Shown piece after piece: positions 33,402 through 42,715 of a DNA stretch of 64,000 nt. Position numbers and translations under genes: made by a program. Origin of the DNA: Cohnella baijiui (GTDB lineage Bacteria; Bacillota; Bacilli; Paenibacillales; Paenibacillaceae); contig NZ_JAJFOW010000001.1 in the NCBI RefSeq assembly GCF_020731285.1, positions 1 through 64,000 of the forward strand. The letters are read 5' to 3'. The notes under the pieces are model-generated. The model saw only the letters and a list, made by a program, of their open reading frames with translations. It made no database searches and was not told the DNA's origin. How positions within the stretch are numbered: the stretch's first letter is position 1; the number at the start of each line of letters is the position of its first letter.

Positions 33402-34769
33402 ATGGAAAAGTATGCGCGCGTGTTTCGGGGAACGGCTTTTACGAGCCGTTCTCCCCATGAGGTGGACATGCTGGAGGACCACCTCTTTTGCGTCGGCGCC
33501 GACGGTATGATCGAACGGGTCGTCGGACCAAACGACTCGGAATACGAGGCGATTTTGCAAGCTTACCAAGGAACGGAACTCTACCACGCCTTGTCCGCGG
33601 GGCAATATTTGCTGCCGGGACTCGTCGATTTGCACGTTCATGCGCCGCAGTGGGCGCAGTCCGGTACGGCGCTGGACATTCCGCTGTACGATTGGCTGAA
33701 CACCTACACGTTCCCGCTCGAATCGCGGTTCGCCGACTTGACGTTCGCGACCCAAGTCTATGAAGACGTGGTCGGCACCCTGCTCGCCAACGGAACGACG
33801 ACCGCGCTCTATTTCGCGACGGTGCACCGCGAAGCCAGCCTGCGTCTGGCGGAAATCTGCGCGGCCAAGGGGCAGCGCGGCCTCATCGGCAAGGTCGTCA
33901 TGGACGATCCGGCGCAGAATCCCGACTACTACCGCGACGTCGACACGGCGACGGCGCTGGCGGACACCGAGCGTTTCATTCAGGAGGTGCGGGCGCTTTC
34001 GGAAACGACCAAACAAGGCGTTTACCCCGTCGTCACCCCTCGCTTCATCCCGAGCTGCACCGACCAAGCGTTACAGGGGCTTGGAGAGTTAGCTGCCAAG
34101 TACGACACGCACGTCCAGTCCCACTGCAGCGAGAGCGACTGGGCGCACGGCTACGTCCGGGATCGCTTCGGCAAACACGATGCCTTCGCCCTGCATGACT
34201 TCGGCCTCCTCGGGAACAAGTCGGTCATGGCGCACTGCAACTTCCTGGACGAGAACGATGCCGAGCTCTTCGCCCGAACGGGGACGGCGGTCAGCCACTG
34301 CCCCGTCTCCAACGCCTATTTCGCCAACAGCGTCATCCCGATCGCCCGCTGGCGGGACAAAGGCGTCGATATCGGCCTCGGCTCCGATTTGTCCGGCGGC
34401 TTCTCCCCCAGCCTGTTCGACAATGCCCGGCAAGCCGTCATCTCCTCCCGCATGCTGGAGGACGGCGTGGATCCCTCCCTCCCCGCCGACGAGCGGGGCG
34501 TGCCGAACTCGCGCATCACGATCGACGAAGCCTTCTATCTCGCGACGGCGGGCGGCGGCGAGTGCTTGAGCTTGCCGATCGGGCGTTTGGCGGAGCGATA
34601 CGCCTGGGACGCGCTCATCGTCGACGTCGCCGTGCCGGGCGCAAAGCTTCCTCTCTATCAAACGGATGAGCCGCTGCACGATATGTTCCAGAAGATCATG
34701 TACCTGGTCCGTCCGGAGCACATCCGCGAAGTCTGGGTGCAAGGGGAAAAGGTTCACAGCCGCGGATAA
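33402..34769 (+). CDS. guaD: Guanine deaminase
   Basis: Zinc amidohydrolase converting guanine to xanthine, for purine salvage or nitrogen supply. Metal motifs are LVDLHVHAPQWAQSG (first His pair), VQSHCSESDW and MAHCNFLDENDAELF (His ligands), and GLGSDLSGGFSPS (Asp). The PSCTDQALQGLG region also matches the GuaD family. ATG 33402 (MEKYARVF) is the best start, with AGGAAGG about 12 bases upstream; the frame is open 23 codons further up. It ends at a strong terminator. Confidence 0.94.
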   Translation: MEKYARVFRGTAFTSRSPHEVDMLEDHLFCVGADGMIERVVGPNDSEYEAILQAYQGTELYHALSAGQYLLPGLVDLHVHAPQWAQSGTALDIPLYDWLNTYTFPLESRFADLTFATQVYEDVVGTLLANGTTTALYFATVHREASLRLAEICAAKGQRGLIGKVVMDDPAQNPDYYRDVDTATALADTERFIQEVRALSETTKQGVYPVVTPRFIPSCTDQALQGLGELAAKYDTHVQSHCSESDWAHGYVRDRFGKHDAFALHDFGLLGNKSVMAHCNFLDENDAELFARTGTAVSHCPVSNAYFANSVIPIARWRDKGVDIGLGSDLSGGFSPSLFDNARQAVISSRMLEDGVDPSLPADERGVPNSRITIDEAFYLATAGGGECLSLPIGRLAERYAWDALIVDVAVPGAKLPLYQTDEPLHDMFQKIMYLVRPEHIREVWVQGEKVHSRG

Positions 34770-34821
34770 AAAGGGATGGACTCGGCAGGACGCAGCCGTC
34801 ATGCAATTGCAAGAAAACGAT

Positions 34822-34863
34822 AAGGACCTCCTCTTCCGCTCGATACGGAGAGGAGGTCCTTTT
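34822..34863 (+). terminator. guaD terminator
   Basis: AAGGACCTCCTCTTCCG pairs with CGGAGAGGAGGTCCTT, followed by TT, about 50 bp past the stop. Confidence 0.85.
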
Positions 34864-34899
34864 GGGGATGCAGGATCTATTGGACGCACCTGAAGCGAC

Positions 34900-35215
34900 A
34901 TGTACGGTAAATCCTTCCACTCATTCCCCCTCATCCGCCTCAGAATCGCCATGTGCAGAAAATTATACCGCCCATTGCCACTCGATCCTCGCTTGCGGCA
35001 CGATGTACGGTAAATCCTTCCACTCATTCCCCCTCATCCGCCTCAGCATCGCCATGTGCAGAAAATTATACCGCTCATCGCCCCTCGATTCTCGCTTGCG
35101 GCACGATGTGCGGTAAATCCTTCCACTCATTCCCCCTCATCCGCCTCAGAATCGCCATGTGCAGAATATTTTACCGCTCATCGCCCCTCGATTCTCGCTT
35201 GCGGCACGATGTGCG
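34900..35215. repeat. Tandem array, 103-bp dimeric unit
   Basis: Three consecutive 103-bp units begin at 34900, 35003 and 35106, with the start of a fourth at 35209. Each is made of two related halves of 51 and 52 bp. One half begins ATGTRCGGTAAATCCTTCC and the other ATGTGCAGAAAATTATACC, and both continue with CTCAT and a C-rich run. The halves start at 34900, 34951, 35003, 35054, 35106, 35157 and 35209. The unit is not a multiple of three, so it is not a coding repeat. Copies differ at few positions, implying recent amplification. Confidence 0.85.
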
Positions 35216-35392
35216 ATCTACCGTTCTCCCTGCTTCGGGTTTACAGGTTCGCGCCCCGAATCGCGCAGCGCTGCCCGGCTCTCTATCCGGCCAAGAAGGT
35301 GGCGAAAAGGACGGAATGACGCGGGAGATCCACGCGCCACACACGCACGCACACGGTGATCCGCGTTCCTATTTACGCCGAACGAACGCCTA

Positions 35393-35496
35393 CCGCATGC
35401 TGCCGTGGTGGGCTGAGTACCTAACCGCACCGAATGACTACCGACCGCATGCCGCCGTAGTGGTCTGCACTCCTTGTCGCACCGAACTCCCCCGCC
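35393..35496. repeat. Imperfect 52-bp tandem repeat
   Basis: CCGCATGCTGCCGTGGTGG at 35393 recurs as CCGCATGCCGCCGTAGTGG at 35445, a 52-bp period. CGCACCGAA is shared later in both units. The sequence is unrelated to the 103-bp array. Confidence 0.6.
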
Positions 35497-35541
35497 CCGC
35501 CGTCGCGTTTCGTTTCGACGCGCAGCGCGAAGGCGATTGTA

Positions 35542-35755
35542 TTCGATTTTTCGCATACCTAAGCCCTTTTTCCGGCTCAAAAGCAGGATTCTGTTCGATA
35601 TTTCGAATACAAATCGCCATTCCCCCCTTTTGGCAGCGAATCTATTCGATTTTTCGAATACACGAACTCTCGCCCGGGGGCGATTCTTGACAAACAAACC
35701 GCCCCGCCAAAAAGGGCGGGCTGGCCACGACACTGTACGATTACTCGATACACGA
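35542..35755. repeat. TTCGAT-palindrome repeats, period about 52 bp
   Basis: Elements reading TTCGATTTTTCGCATAC (35542), TTCGATATTTCGAATAC (35594) and TTCGATTTTTCGAATAC (35645) are spaced 52 and 51 bp. A degenerate TACGATTACTCGATAC follows at 35736. The heads are near-palindromic; the intervening sequence is not conserved. Confidence 0.65.
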
Positions 35756-35818
35756 ACCCTCGCGCTCGAGGACAATCCTACATAACAAACCGGCCCGTCG
35801 AAAAGGCGGGCCGGCAGC
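35661..35818 (-). terminator. Tandemly duplicated terminator hairpins
   Basis: A segment of about 90 bp is duplicated: CACGAACTCTCG (35661) and CACGAACCCTCG (35751), then AACAAACC (35693 and 35784), then a GC hairpin. The minus strand reads GCCCGCC-CTTTTT-GGCGGGGC and CCGGCCCG-CCTTTTCGA-CGGGCCGG, each followed by TTTGTT. They lie downstream of the aldo/keto reductase and probably both terminate it. Confidence 0.65.
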
Positions 35819-35902
35819 GTTCGTCGACCCTGATTCGGATCGCATACGATCAGGACCGGGGTTACGCTTCAATCCCAGCTTTTACGCTTCGTTTTGCAAC
35901 AT

Positions 35903-36883
35903 TTACGTTTCGTTCCCGGCTTCTTCGCTGCGGTCGGTCGCGAGCGGCGGGTCGATCGAGAGGGCCGTGATTTCGCGGCGCTCTTCCGCGGTCAGATCGA
36001 GTTCCGCCGCAGCGAGCGACGGCTCGAGCTGCTCGAGGCTGCGGGCGCCGATAATCGGAGCCGTGATTGCCGGGTGGCTTTTCGCCCACGCGACCGCGAG
36101 AGTCACGGGATGTACGTCCCGCTCGCGCGCGAACGCGGCGAACCGGTCCGCGATGGCGTAATACTGCTCGTTCTCGTAGCGCTTCGTATAGTTGGCCTGT
36201 TCGACGAGCCGCCCCGCCTCTGGCCGCTTGCCGATGCCGTACTTGCCGGTCAGCAGACCGCCACCCAGCGGGCTGTAACTGATGACGCCGAGCTTTTCGG
36301 ACGCGGCGAGCGGCAAAATCTCCACCTCGGCCTGCCGCTTGACGAGGTTGTACATCGGCTGAATCAGAGCGAAGGAGGCAAGACTCTCCCTCGCCGAGAT
36401 GCCCAGCGCCTTGGCGATCTGCCAGGCCGCCCAGTTGCTGACGGCGGGATACAAAATTTTGCCTTGACGCCGCAGATCGTCCAACGCGCGCACCGTCTCT
36501 TCGATCGCCGTGAGCGAGTCGAAGCGGTGGACGAAGTAGAACTCGATGCGATCCGTGCGTAGGCGCTTCAGGCTTTGCTCAACCGACAGCTGCAGATGAC
36601 GGCGCGAGGCGCCGCGTGCGTTCGCGTCGGCGCCGAACGGGAAGCCGGCCTTGGAGGTCAGAACCAGCTCGTCCCGTTTGCCCGCGATCAGCTCGCCCAA
36701 TATCTCCTCCGACACGCCGGCGCTGTAAACGTTCGCGGTGTCGAAAAAGTTGATTCCCTTCTCCAGACAGCGGTTGAACAGCTGCTTGGACGTCTCCCGA
36801 TCGGCGTTGCCGCCGAAGGACATCGTCCCGAAGATTAGCTCCGATACCTGAATGCCCGTATTTCCGACCGTCTTCATCTTCAT
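35903..36883 (-). CDS. Aldo/keto reductase (YajO/YghZ-like)
   Basis: A 326-residue reductase with AKR catalytic residues in FFDTANVYSAGVSEE (Asp, Tyr), LTSKAGFP (Lys) and FYFVHRFDS (His). VISYSPLGGGLLTGKYG and PIIGARSLEQLEPSLAA complete the fold. It lies 103 bp after the DszA-like gene on the same strand with no clear terminator between, so it may be the last gene of the sulfur cluster. Past its stop, the codons AACGAAGCGTAA and a third TTACGCTTC form a small 20-21 bp repeat. Confidence 0.9.
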   Translation of the reverse strand: MKMKTVGNTGIQVSELIFGTMSFGGNADRETSKQLFNRCLEKGINFFDTANVYSAGVSEEILGELIAGKRDELVLTSKAGFPFGADANARGASRRHLQLSVEQSLKRLRTDRIEFYFVHRFDSLTAIEETVRALDDLRRQGKILYPAVSNWAAWQIAKALGISARESLASFALIQPMYNLVKRQAEVEILPLAASEKLGVISYSPLGGGLLTGKYGIGKRPEAGRLVEQANYTKRYENEQYYAIADRFAAFARERDVHPVTLAVAWAKSHPAITAPIIGARSLEQLEPSLAAAELDLTAEERREITALSIDPPLATDRSEEAGNET

Positions 36884-36986
36884 CGTTGATGTTTCCCTCC
36901 TTCAGTTCGTCATCGGGCTGCTCGCCGAGGCCGCTCCGCCATCATCGAGCCGCGCACGTGGCCGACGCCATCATAGCGCGGGCGGC

Positions 36987-38366
36987 TCAGGCGCGCGATT
37001 CCTTGCGGTGCCGCGCCGCCGGATGATCGTCCGGCAGCAGGCGCCGGCCGCTCCCGAACAGCTTTTCCCGCAGCGTTCCCTGCTCGTAATCCGGCTTGTG
37101 GAGACCGCGGCGCTGCAGCGCGGGAACGACGAGTTCGACGAATTCTCGCAGGCTGCCGGGCGTAACGAGATGCGCGAGATTGAATCCGTCGAGTCCCGTA
37201 TCCTCGATCAGTTCCTGCATACCGTCTACGATAGACTCCGGCGTTCCGACTTGCAAGCCCCCTTGCCGTCCGTCCAGCGAACCGATGCGATCCATCACCT
37301 CGCGAACCGAGAGCTTGCCCGGCGCATGCTTGGTATATTGCGCGGCCCGGGATTGGCCGTGATCCGTCGCCCGGTACTCCAGCACCGAATCCGGATCGTA
37401 GGCGGACAAGTCGTAGCCGCTGGAGCCGCCAAACTGCGCGAGCGCGGCCTCGCGGCTCCATAGGCCGGCGTATTCCCGCAGCTTATCCTGCGCCTCCTTT
37501 TCCGTTTCGCCGACGATAACATTTAATCCCGTTAACATTTTAATGCCTAAAGGATCCCGTCCGAGCCGTTCCGCCCGCTCCCGGATGTCCCGTATGTTCG
37601 CCTTGAGCGACGCCTTGGAGCTGCCGCCGACGAATACGCACTCCGCGTGCTTCGCGGCGAATGCACGCCCGCTCTCCGAGCTGCCGGCTTGGTAGATGAC
37701 CGGCGTGCGCTGCCGGGACGGCTCGCTGAGATGCGGACCCGGCACCCGAAAGTACGTTCCCTCGTGGTCGATCCGGTGCACCTTCGACGGTTCGGCGTAG
37801 ACGCCGCGATCGGCGTCGCGAACGACCGCCCCTTCCTCCCAGCTGCCTTCCCACAGCTTGTAGACGACGTCGAGAAATTCGTCCGCCAGCGCATAGCGGT
37901 CGTCGTGCTTGATCATTTCGTCCAGGCCGTGGTTCAGCGCCGCGTTCGGCAGGTAGGAAGTGACCACGTTCCACGCGATTCGTCCCCCGGTGAGATGATC
38001 CAGCGTCGAGAACCGCCTGGCATGGGCGTACGGATGCTCATAGGTCGTCGTGACCGTCACCGCGAACGACAGGTGCTCGGTCACCGCCGCCATCGCCGGC
38101 ACGATGAGCGCCGGATCGTTCAACGGCACCTGCACGGCGTCCCGCAGCGCGGGCGCGCGGCTCTGTCTGTATACGTCGTAAATGCCGACGACATCGGCAA
38201 GGAACAGCGCGTCGAATTTGCCGCGTTCCAACAGTCGCGCCATTTCCGCCCAGTAATCCAGATCGGTGTAGCGGTGGCGCTCGTTGCCGGGATGCTTCCA
38301 CAGCCCGTGGGAATTGTGCATCGCGCTGTTCATGTCGAACGCGTTCAGGATGATTCGTGTGCCCAT
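36987..38366 (-). CDS. FMNH2-dependent monooxygenase, NtaA/SnaA/DszA family (copy 1)
   Basis: A 459-residue luciferase-like class flavin monooxygenase using FMNH2 from a separate reductase. Motifs are LNAFDMNSAMHNSHGLWKHP at the N-terminus, FDALFLADVVGIYDVY, GRIAWNVVTSYLPNAA, GTYFRVPGPHLSEPSRQRTP and VIYQAGSSESGR, all typical of the NtaA/SnaA/DszA/ScmK group. ATG 38366 has AAGGAGG six bases upstream. Clearly paralogous to the 40657-42036 protein. Members oxidise sulfones, sulfides, thioethers or nitrilotriacetate; context here favours an organosulfur compound. Confidence 0.92.
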   Translation of the reverse strand: MGTRIILNAFDMNSAMHNSHGLWKHPGNERHRYTDLDYWAEMARLLERGKFDALFLADVVGIYDVYRQSRAPALRDAVQVPLNDPALIVPAMAAVTEHLSFAVTVTTTYEHPYAHARRFSTLDHLTGGRIAWNVVTSYLPNAALNHGLDEMIKHDDRYALADEFLDVVYKLWEGSWEEGAVVRDADRGVYAEPSKVHRIDHEGTYFRVPGPHLSEPSRQRTPVIYQAGSSESGRAFAAKHAECVFVGGSSKASLKANIRDIRERAERLGRDPLGIKMLTGLNVIVGETEKEAQDKLREYAGLWSREAALAQFGGSSGYDLSAYDPDSVLEYRATDHGQSRAAQYTKHAPGKLSVREVMDRIGSLDGRQGGLQVGTPESIVDGMQELIEDTGLDGFNLAHLVTPGSLREFVELVVPALQRRGLHKPDYEQGTLREKLFGSGRRLLPDDHPAARHRKESRA

Positions 38367-38406
38367 CTTCCGCCTCCTTCCCCGCGCGCGACCGCGCATC
38401 AGAGCG

Positions 38407-40641
38407 TTAGATTTGATACGTGTGGTAAACGCCGTTCAAAAACCATTTGCCGACGTGATGCAGCTTCAACCGGGCGGGATCGTGCAGCGTGTGGATGCGA
38501 ATGTTCCGCCAATGCCGATCGTAGTTGTGCTTGCGATCCATCGACGACGTACCGGCGACCTCGAACAGGGCGTTCGCGATTTCGAGCGACGTCTCCGTCG
38601 CGAGCCACTTGGCCGAGTCCACCGTCAAGGCGGCCCGCCCGGCCGTCTCCTCGTCCAGATCCGCGCGGGCGTCGTCGATCGCGTCGGCGGCGCGGTCCAG
38701 CAGCGCTTCCGCCGCTTGCAGCCGAATGCCGAGCTCCCCGAACCGACGGATCAGATCCGGCTCTTCCGACGCCCGCTCCCATCCGCTGCCGTACGGAGGG
38801 CGCGCGAACTCCCGCACGTAATGCGCCGCATCCGCCAAGGCGGCCTGCGCGATGCCCAGATCGACCGCCGCGTGCATGATTTGGCCGAACGCCGTAAAGT
38901 ACTGGGGACCTTCGAATATCCGCCAGTGCGGCAGCACGTGGCGCTCCGGCACGCGAACGTCCCGCAGCACGACGCCGCCGCTCGCCGTCGTTCGCTGGCC
39001 GATGCCCGACCAGTCGTCGAGCACGGTGACGCCCGGTGCGTGACGGGGGACGAAGGCGGTCATCCGCCGTCCCTCTTCGTCCAGGGCGGTGACGGGAATC
39101 CAATGGGCATATAGCGCTCCCGTCGCGTAGTACTTGCTGCCGTTCAGCGCGAACGCGTCTTCGCCCGCGCGGCGCAGCGTCGTCCCCACCTTGCGGGGGC
39201 CGGGCCCTCCGCCACGCTCGGCTAGCGCGTTGCCGAACTGCGCGCCTTTCAGCACTTCATGGAAGAAGAATCGCTTCTGCTCCTCGGAGGCGACCAGCTC
39301 GATCGTCTTGACGAAGAAATGATGGTTCTGCGGGATCTGGCCGATCGCGCCGTCCGCGCGGGAGATGGTCTTGAATATCTCGACGAGCGTGCGCGTACGG
39401 ACGTCCGGACCGCCGTACGCCTTCGGCACGACGAGGCCGAGCAGGCCGAGCTCGGCAAGGCGCTGCATCTCCCGCAGCGGCAGCCGGCGCTTGCGGTCCC
39501 GCTCGGAGGCGCCCGGCGCGATCTCCGCGGCGAAGGCGCGCGCCGCCTCGAGCGCCTCCTCGTCTCCCGCCAGCACGCGGGCGGGAGGGCGGTCCGTGAA
39601 GAAGGCGCGCGGCAGATCGGACGCCGCGTACGCCGTGACCGCTTCGCCTTGGGGCGGCTCGATGCCGCCGTCCGCGATCAGCGCGAGCGCCGCCGGCACG
39701 ACCGTAAGGTCCGCGGCTTGCGCCAAGTTGAAGTCCCGCTTCAGCGCCCCGGCGGCCTCCAGTACCTCCTTCTGCCGCGCGAGCAGTCCCCACTTCTCGT
39801 CCGTGATCGCGAAGCCGTATTCCCGATGCAGCCGAGCGGAATAAATCGCTTCGACTGCGTCTTCGGGCAGGCCGAGCTGTCGGGCGGCCAGCCGGTTCGC
39901 CTCCTCCCGGTTGTCGGACGCCCAGCTCGCGGCCGCGGCGGCATGCGCGACGATGCGAGCGACGTCATCAGGGCGCCGCCGCAGCCATTCGCCCGATACC
40001 GTCAGCACGGACGACACGGGCGCGAACGCCTCGTACGCCTCCAGCTCGCGCAGGCCGAGCAGCCTCAGCGTCTGCGCCGGGAACGCGCCTCCGGCATGGA
40101 CGGCGTCCGCCTCGCCCCGGAGCAGCGCGCGAAGCAGCAGCCGGCCCGCCGCGATCGTCCCGGCTTGCCCCGCAACCGCGCGCAGCGCCGCCCATTCGAT
40201 CGCCTCCTTCGCGACGCCGGCATCCGCTAGCGCTTGCCCCAGCCGGCCGTGCGCCTCCCGCCGACCGATCTCGTCCGACGGATGTCCGGTTTCGATATAG
40301 CCGAGCCTCGCCGACCGCAGGTCAGCAAGCGCGTGGATCCGCGACTCCTCGGGCACGAGAATCGTCTCCCTGCGATGCTGCAGCGCAAGCCCGACGATGC
40401 GGATGTCTTGGCCCGCATCCAGACGCTCCAGCGCCCGGTCGGGCCGCTCGAACCGGATCGCGGCATCGTCCGCTGTCCCGTCCGCCAGCCGGAGCCCGCC
40501 GCCTTCGGCTTCCGGGATCGCACCGATACCCTTCCGCCGCAGATCGAGCGGCAGCTCTCCGAGCTCGCGCGCCAACCCGATCGCATCCGGCGCGTCCGTC
40601 CCCCATGACGCCTTCGGGAGCGCTTCTTTTCGGATCGCCAA
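38407..40641 (-). CDS. Fusion: SsuA/DszB-like domain plus DszC/SfnB-like flavin monooxygenase
   Basis: A 744-residue two-domain protein. Residues about 1-335 read as a periplasmic-binding-protein fold of the SsuA/DszB type (RIVGLALQHRRETILVPEES, LRSARLGYIETGHPS, GEADAVHAGGAFPAQ, WLRRRPDDVARIVAHA, AARQLGLPEDAVEAIYSAR). There is no signal peptide, so it must act in the cytosol. DszB is a cytosolic desulfinase of that fold, but its catalytic cysteine has no counterpart: this protein has no cysteine. Residues about 352-744 form an acyl-CoA-dehydrogenase-fold monooxygenase (GLVVPKAYGGPDV, IPQNHHFFVKTIE, LNGSKYYATGALYA, DDWSGIGQRTTASGGV, KHNYDRHWRNIRIHTLHDP). TTG 40641 follows AAGGAGGAG. It lies between the two DszA-like genes. 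Confidence 0.85.
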   Translation of the reverse strand: MAIRKEALPKASWGTDAPDAIGLARELGELPLDLRRKGIGAIPEAEGGGLRLADGTADDAAIRFERPDRALERLDAGQDIRIVGLALQHRRETILVPEESRIHALADLRSARLGYIETGHPSDEIGRREAHGRLGQALADAGVAKEAIEWAALRAVAGQAGTIAAGRLLLRALLRGEADAVHAGGAFPAQTLRLLGLRELEAYEAFAPVSSVLTVSGEWLRRRPDDVARIVAHAAAAASWASDNREEANRLAARQLGLPEDAVEAIYSARLHREYGFAITDEKWGLLARQKEVLEAAGALKRDFNLAQAADLTVVPAALALIADGGIEPPQGEAVTAYAASDLPRAFFTDRPPARVLAGDEEALEAARAFAAEIAPGASERDRKRRLPLREMQRLAELGLLGLVVPKAYGGPDVRTRTLVEIFKTISRADGAIGQIPQNHHFFVKTIELVASEEQKRFFFHEVLKGAQFGNALAERGGGPGPRKVGTTLRRAGEDAFALNGSKYYATGALYAHWIPVTALDEEGRRMTAFVPRHAPGVTVLDDWSGIGQRTTASGGVVLRDVRVPERHVLPHWRIFEGPQYFTAFGQIMHAAVDLGIAQAALADAAHYVREFARPPYGSGWERASEEPDLIRRFGELGIRLQAAEALLDRAADAIDDARADLDEETAGRAALTVDSAKWLATETSLEIANALFEVAGTSSMDRKHNYDRHWRNIRIHTLHDPARLKLHHVGKWFLNGVYHTYQI

Positions 40642-40656
40642 GAGCTCTCTCCTCCT

Positions 40657-42036
40657 TTAAGTAAGTGTCGGTTGACGCCGGTACGCCGCTCCCGGATGAT
40701 CGCTCGGGAGCCGGCGCACGCCGCGTCCGAACAGCCGCTCGCGCAGCGTGTCCTCTTCGTAGGCTTCGCGGAACAAGCCTCTGCGCTGCAGCTCCGGAAC
40801 GACCAGCTCGACGAAGTCCCGCAGCGTATCGGGAGACACGAGCTGCGTCACGTTAAAGCCGTCGATTCCCGTCTCTTCGATCCAATATTGCAGCTTGTCG
40901 GCCACCTCCTCGGGCGTCCCGACCGCGAACAGTCCCCGCGCCCCCAGCGTGCCTAGCGTCTCGACGACCTCCCGGACTTTTTTCGGCGCCGGGCTTTGCT
41001 TCGTAAACTGCGCGGCGGCCGTCTGTCCATGGTCCGTCTGCCGGTACGCGAACACCTCTTCGGGATCGTAGGCGGACAGATCGTATCCGCTCGAACCGCC
41101 GTAGTGGGCGAGCACGCCTTCGAGGCTGTACAGCTGACGGTAACGGTCGAGCTTGCGCTCCGCCTCTTCCCGCGTGCGGCCGACGATGGCGGTCAGCCCG
41201 GCCATCAGCTTGAGATGATTCGGATCGCGGCCGTAGGCCGCCGCTTGCCGCCGGATGTCGCGGGCATACTGTCGGAGCGACTCGACGGTGCCGCCGCCGA
41301 GAAAGACCGCCTCCGCATGCTTCGCCGCGAACGCTCTGCCGCGCTCGGACGTGCCCGCCTGGTAGATGACCGGCGTCCGCTGCGCGGATGGCTCGCTGAG
41401 ATGGGGACCCGGCACCTTGAAGTAACGGCCTTCGTGGCGGATCAGATGCACCTTGTCCGGATCCACGTAGACGCCGCGCGCCGCGTCCCGCACGACCGCG
41501 CCGTCCTCCCAGCTCCCTTCCCACAGCTTGTAGCTCACGTCCAGGTACTCCTGCGCGATCTCGTACCGCTCGTCGTGCCGGATCATCCGGTCCAATCCGA
41601 AATTGCGCGCCGCGCTCGGCAAATACGAGGTGACGACGTTCCAGGCGATCCGGCCTTTGGTCAAATGATCCAGCGTCGACATCCGCCTCGCATGGGCGAA
41701 CGGCTTTTCGTACGTCGTGGAGAACGTCACCGCGAACCCGAGATGCCGGGTCGCCTGGGCCATCGGAGGCACGACGAGGAGCGGATCGTTGCAGGGAATT
41801 TGCACCGCCTCGCGGACGGCCGTCTCTTCGCTTTGTTTGTAAACGTCGTATACGCCGACGACGTCCGCCAGGAACAGCGCGTCGAACTTGCCGGCTTCGA
41901 GCAGCTGCGCCAGCTCCGTCCAGTAGCGGATATCCGTGTAGCGGTGCCGCTGGTTGCCCGGATGCCGCCACAAGCCGTGCGCGATATGGCCGACGCCATT
42001 CATCTCGAAGGCGTTAAGGTGTATTTTTTTCGGCAA
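40657..42036 (-). CDS. FMNH2-dependent monooxygenase, NtaA/SnaA/DszA family (copy 2)
   Basis: A 459-residue luciferase-like flavin monooxygenase with the same motif order as copy 1: LNAFEMNGVGHIAHGLWRHP, FDALFLADVVGVYDVYKQSE, GRIAWNVVTSYLPSAARNFG, YFKVPGPHLSEPSAQRTPV, IYQAGTSERGR and GGSSGYDLSAYDPEEV. TTG 42036 follows AAAGGAGGGAG. It starts 13 bp after metI and ends 15 bp before the fusion gene, so transporter and monooxygenases form one transcript. Confidence 0.92.
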   Translation of the reverse strand: MPKKIHLNAFEMNGVGHIAHGLWRHPGNQRHRYTDIRYWTELAQLLEAGKFDALFLADVVGVYDVYKQSEETAVREAVQIPCNDPLLVVPPMAQATRHLGFAVTFSTTYEKPFAHARRMSTLDHLTKGRIAWNVVTSYLPSAARNFGLDRMIRHDERYEIAQEYLDVSYKLWEGSWEDGAVVRDAARGVYVDPDKVHLIRHEGRYFKVPGPHLSEPSAQRTPVIYQAGTSERGRAFAAKHAEAVFLGGGTVESLRQYARDIRRQAAAYGRDPNHLKLMAGLTAIVGRTREEAERKLDRYRQLYSLEGVLAHYGGSSGYDLSAYDPEEVFAYRQTDHGQTAAAQFTKQSPAPKKVREVVETLGTLGARGLFAVGTPEEVADKLQYWIEETGIDGFNVTQLVSPDTLRDFVELVVPELQRRGLFREAYEEDTLRERLFGRGVRRLPSDHPGAAYRRQPTLT

Positions 42037-42049
42037 GGGTCTCCCTCCT

Positions 42050-42715
42050 TTATAGCCGTTTATCCAGCTTGCGAACGACGAAATTCCCCGTGAACTGGAA
42101 CAGCTGCACGAACAGCACCATGATGACGATGGTCACGAACATAACGTCGGTTTGATAGCGATAGTAGCCGTACCGGATGGCGAAGTCGCCGATGCCGCCT
42201 CCGCCGACGAGTCCCGCGACCGTCGAGTAAGACAAGAAGCTGACCGTGACGATCGTGACGGCGTTGGCGATGCCCGAGCGGGCTTCGGTGTACAGCACCT
42301 TCCACACGATCTGCAGCTTGTTCGCTCCCATCGACTCGGCCGCTTCGACAACGCCTCGGTTGACGTCGAGCAGCACCTGTTCGATGAAGCGCGCGAAGTA
42401 CGGCACCGCGTTGATGATCATCGGAACGGTCGCCGCCGTCGTCCCGAGCGCCGTACCGACGACGAGCCGGGTAAACGGAATGATCGCGATCATGAGGATC
42501 AAAAACGGAAACGACCGGACGAGATTGACGACGCCGTTAAGCAGCACATAGAACTTCGGCCACTTGAGAAACGAATCCGGACGGGTCAGAAACAGCAGCG
42601 TGCCGAGCGGCGTGCCGATGGCGACGGCGATCGGGATCGTCAGAACGAGCATGTAGAACGTCTCGCCGAGCGACTTCAGCAGTTCGGGCCAAGCGTAGAT
42701 CACATTGTCAAGCAT
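42050..42715 (-). CDS. metI: MetI-type ABC permease
   Basis: A 221-residue inner-membrane permease of the methionine uptake family with five predicted helices. It opens with LLKSLGETFYMLVLTIPIA and shows an EAA-type loop AAESMGANKLQIVWKVLYTE and the MetI signature LVGGGGIGDFAIRYGYYRY. It overlaps the end of metN by eight bases. In this cluster it probably imports a sulfur-containing compound rather than methionine itself. Confidence 0.93.
   Translation of the reverse strand: MLDNVIYAWPELLKSLGETFYMLVLTIPIAVAIGTPLGTLLFLTRPDSFLKWPKFYVLLNGVVNLVRSFPFLILMIAIIPFTRLVVGTALGTTAATVPMIINAVPYFARFIEQVLLDVNRGVVEAAESMGANKLQIVWKVLYTEARSGIANAVTIVTVSFLSYSTVAGLVGGGGIGDFAIRYGYYRYQTDVMFVTIVIMVLFVQLFQFTGNFVVRKLDKRL

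Noticed and set aside
34900..35755. CRISPR array
   Set aside because: Whole units, not short repeats with unique spacers, are conserved in the 103-bp array. In the TTCGAT series the repeats are too variable, and no cas gene is present.
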